This document shows positions 5,434 to 7,138 of a DNA stretch of 7,138 nt, piece after piece (position 1 is the stretch's first letter; each line of letters starts with the position of its first letter). The notes below the pieces were generated by a model. The model was not told the DNA's origin and ran no database searches. It saw only the letters and a list, made by a program, of their open reading frames with translations. Source of the DNA: Acetobacteraceae bacterium (GTDB lineage Bacteria; Pseudomonadota; Alphaproteobacteria; Acetobacterales; Acetobacteraceae); assembly GCA_947475475.1 (NCBI GenBank), contig CANJOG010000096.1, forward strand, positions 1 to 7,138, given 5' to 3'. The position numbers were made by a program, and so were the translations under genes.

Positions 5434-6894
5434 TCAGCGCGGCGGCAACAGCGCAACGAGCTCCTGCTTCAGCACCTTGCCCCCGCTGTTACGCGGCAGT
5501 GTGTCGAGCGTGCCGACGCGAACGGGCACCTTGTAAGGGGCGAGCCGCCCACGGCACCAGGCGATCAACGCGGCTTCCTCGACGGGTGCGCGGAGTACCA
5601 CGAAGGCCGCGACTTCTTCACCGAGGCGTGGTGATGCCCATGCCACCACCGCAGCGTCGGCAACCGCGTCGTGACTGGCGAGAACACCTTCGATTTCGCC
5701 CGGGTAGATGTTCACCCCGCCGCGAATAATCATGTCCTTCCGACGGCCGCGGAGAAAGATGTAGCCGTGTGCGTCGATTTCGCCGAGATCGCCAGGATAG
5801 AACCAGCCTTGCCGGAACGCCTCGCGCGAGGCCTCCGGGTCATTGTGAAACCCTTCCGCAACACCCGGGCCACGATAGCGTAGCGCTCCGATCTGTCCTG
5901 CGGGCAACGGCATGTCGCTGTCATCCACCGCCTCGACCTCTACTGCAAAGACCGGACGCCCGACTGAGTCGGTGTAGCGAAGCTGGTCCTCGGGTGTCAG
6001 CAGCGACACGCCACCTCCCTCGGTCGAGGCGTAGTATTCGAAGAAGCGCGGGCAGAGATTTTCTCGAATGGCGCCACGCTCTTCGGGATGCAAAGCCGAA
6101 CCGCTGGACAGCAACAGTTTCAGCCCACGCAATGGCGCCGACTGCGCGGGGGGTAGATTCATCAATCCGCGCAACTGCGTGGGCACAATGAACAGGCTGG
6201 TCGCCTGCACCCGCGCAATGGTCGCCGGCAAGGCATCTCCCTCATGCGGCGGCGGCGCCATGATCACCGTGCCGCCGGCGAAGAGCACTGACATAGTAAA
6301 AGTACGGCCGCCGCCAAAATAGAGTGGCGTAGCGCAGACATAGCGATCCTGCGCATTCAGGCCGAGATTGATCCAATGCGTCCAGAACCGGCGCAGCATA
6401 TGGCGATGCGCGATCATCGGCCCTTTCGGCCGGCCGGTGGTGCCCGATGAAAGCGAGAGCAGCAGCGGTGCGTCGCCATCATGTGGAAAGTCGCGATCGG
6501 CAGGCGCGCGCGCCACCAAGGAATGCCAGTCCTCATCGAGTGTTATCATGCGCGCCCCGCCGACCGGCGCGTGTCCGGGCAAGGCGATCACTGCGCGGGC
6601 GCCGAAATGCCGCGCCACATTATCCTGCTCGGTCGGAGTCCAACGCCAGTCCATCGGCAGCAACACCAGCCCGGCGCGCGCCAAAGCGTAGATCAGGACG
6701 ACATGATCGATGCAATCGGGCAGGCAGAGCCCGACAATATCGCCGGGGCGAAGTCCGAGATCGCCGAGATGCGCGGCACTCTGCCGTACCAGCCGGGCGA
6801 GCGATGCATGATCGAGGCGCCGCACGGCATCTTCCAGCGCGGGGTGATCGGGACGTGCGCGCGCATTGATGTCCAGCGCATCCGCGAGATTCAT
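5434..6894 (-). CDS. AMP-forming acyl-CoA synthetase (class I adenylate-forming ligase)
   Basis: This 486-residue cytoplasmic enzyme shows the full ANL-superfamily motif set: P-loop SLSSGTTGRPKG (147-158), A5 YYASTEG (287-293), A7 YPGDL (366-370), hinge/A8 region GRRKDMIIRGG then NIYPGEIE (383-402), and the C-terminal catalytic lysine K473 in PRNSGGKVLK. It should convert a carboxylic acid plus ATP and CoA to acyl-CoA, AMP and pyrophosphate. It is somewhat shorter than many acyl-CoA ligases, and the substrate class (short-chain, cyclic or aromatic acid) cannot be told by eye. ATG at 6894 overlaps the stop of the preceding Amidohydro_2 gene (ATGA), so the two are probably translated together and may act on consecutive intermediates. 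An adenylation role without CoA transfer is possible but less likely in this setting. Confidence 0.93.
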   Translation of the reverse strand: MNLADALDINARARPDHPALEDAVRRLDHASLARLVRQSAAHLGDLGLRPGDIVGLCLPDCIDHVVLIYALARAGLVLLPMDWRWTPTEQDNVARHFGARAVIALPGHAPVGGARMITLDEDWHSLVARAPADRDFPHDGDAPLLLSLSSGTTGRPKGPMIAHRHMLRRFWTHWINLGLNAQDRYVCATPLYFGGGRTFTMSVLFAGGTVIMAPPPHEGDALPATIARVQATSLFIVPTQLRGLMNLPPAQSAPLRGLKLLLSSGSALHPEERGAIRENLCPRFFEYYASTEGGGVSLLTPEDQLRYTDSVGRPVFAVEVEAVDDSDMPLPAGQIGALRYRGPGVAEGFHNDPEASREAFRQGWFYPGDLGEIDAHGYIFLRGRRKDMIIRGGVNIYPGEIEGVLASHDAVADAAVVAWASPRLGEEVAAFVVLRAPVEEAALIAWCRGRLAPYKVPVRVGTLDTLPRNSGGKVLKQELVALLPPR

Positions 6895-7138
6895 GCGCCG
6901 GTCGCCTCGCCGCCTGCCACGGTGTTGCCAAGACCATAGATGCGCAGCACGTTGTCCCGCAGGAACTTCTTCTTCGGCCCAGGCCGCAGCCCCAATTCCT
7001 CGATCTGCGCGCGTGTATTGCCAAAGGGCAGGATCGGGAAGTCAGTGCCAAAGATCACCTTATCCTGACCGAAAGTATTGATGTAGTTGATGAAGGAGGC
7101 AGGCCAGTATTTCGGCGAATGCGCGTCCGATCCAATGA
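6891..7138 (-). CDS. Amidohydro_2 (COG2159-like) amidohydrolase/decarboxylase, C-terminal fragment
   Basis: The last 81 codons of a gene entering from the right edge are present; its start lies outside the window. The segment ASFINYINTFGQDKVIFGTD, then FP, carries the conserved Asp of the Amidohydro_2 barrel (a metal or catalytic residue in the family, usually in G-[ST]-D-[YF]-P). PFGNTRAQIEEL and a closing KKFLRDNVLRIYGL helix match the usual family C-terminus. Relatives are metal-dependent hydrolases or non-oxidative decarboxylases acting on cyclic and aromatic acids (ACMSD and resorcylate-decarboxylase relatives). Its TGA overlaps the ligase ATG by 4 nt. No start codon for this frame lies in the window, so it is easily overlooked. 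Family is fairly secure; reaction unknown. Confidence 0.82.
   Translation of the reverse strand, partial: IGSDAHSPKYWPASFINYINTFGQDKVIFGTDFPILPFGNTRAQIEELGLRPGPKKKFLRDNVLRIYGLGNTVAGGEATGA

Noticed and set aside
4665..5729. A 354-codon plus-strand open frame spanning the amidase, small gene and ligase end.
   Set aside because: It is Arg/Ala/Cys-rich, shows no domain, and overlaps three better-supported minus-strand genes in a shadow frame.

Overview
The window is a compact, high-GC catabolic locus. It most likely comes from a proteobacterium. An alphaproteobacterium (for example Rhodospirillales/Acetobacteraceae or Rhizobiales) is my best guess, based on the GC-rich codon use, a Tat-type leader on the ABC binding protein and the gene families present. 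No 16S or other phylogenetic marker is present, so this is inference. I see no RNA gene, insertion sequence, CRISPR array or tRNA.

The right nine tenths is one leftward (minus-strand) transcription unit of seven genes, entering from beyond the right edge. In transcription order these are: the tail of an Amidohydro_2 (COG2159-like) hydrolase or decarboxylase; an AMP-forming acyl-CoA ligase; a 70-residue protein resembling AtzG/HpxX/GatC; an amidase-signature hydrolase with an intact Lys-Ser-Ser triad; and a complete NitT/TauT-type ABC importer (Tat-exported binding protein, ATPase, permease). Four junctions are 4-nt start/stop overlaps (ATGA or GTGA). The genes fall into three coupled blocks: hydrolase-ligase, small subunit-amidase, and binding protein-ATPase-permease. 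The second and third blocks each open with a clear Shine-Dalgarno sequence.

At the left, a short rightward gene encodes an HpxZ-like (DUF3225, NTF2-fold) protein. It meets the permease gene tail to tail with 17 nt between them. Divergent from it, across a 107-nt intergenic region, is a leftward amidohydrolase of the cytosine-deaminase/AtzA-TrzN type. That gene starts at a TTG and runs off the left edge.

Taken together the locus looks like uptake and breakdown of a small nitrogen-containing (amide, ureide or heterocyclic) compound. The importer would bring it in, the deaminase-like amidohydrolase and the amidase (with its small partner) would cleave C-N bonds, and the ligase would activate a released carboxylate as a CoA thioester. 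The HpxZ homologue plus an AtzG/AtzE-like pair recalls the hpxXYZ genes of oxalurate (purine) catabolism, but here those genes are split and joined to a ligase and a transporter. The actual substrate cannot be read from the sequence.
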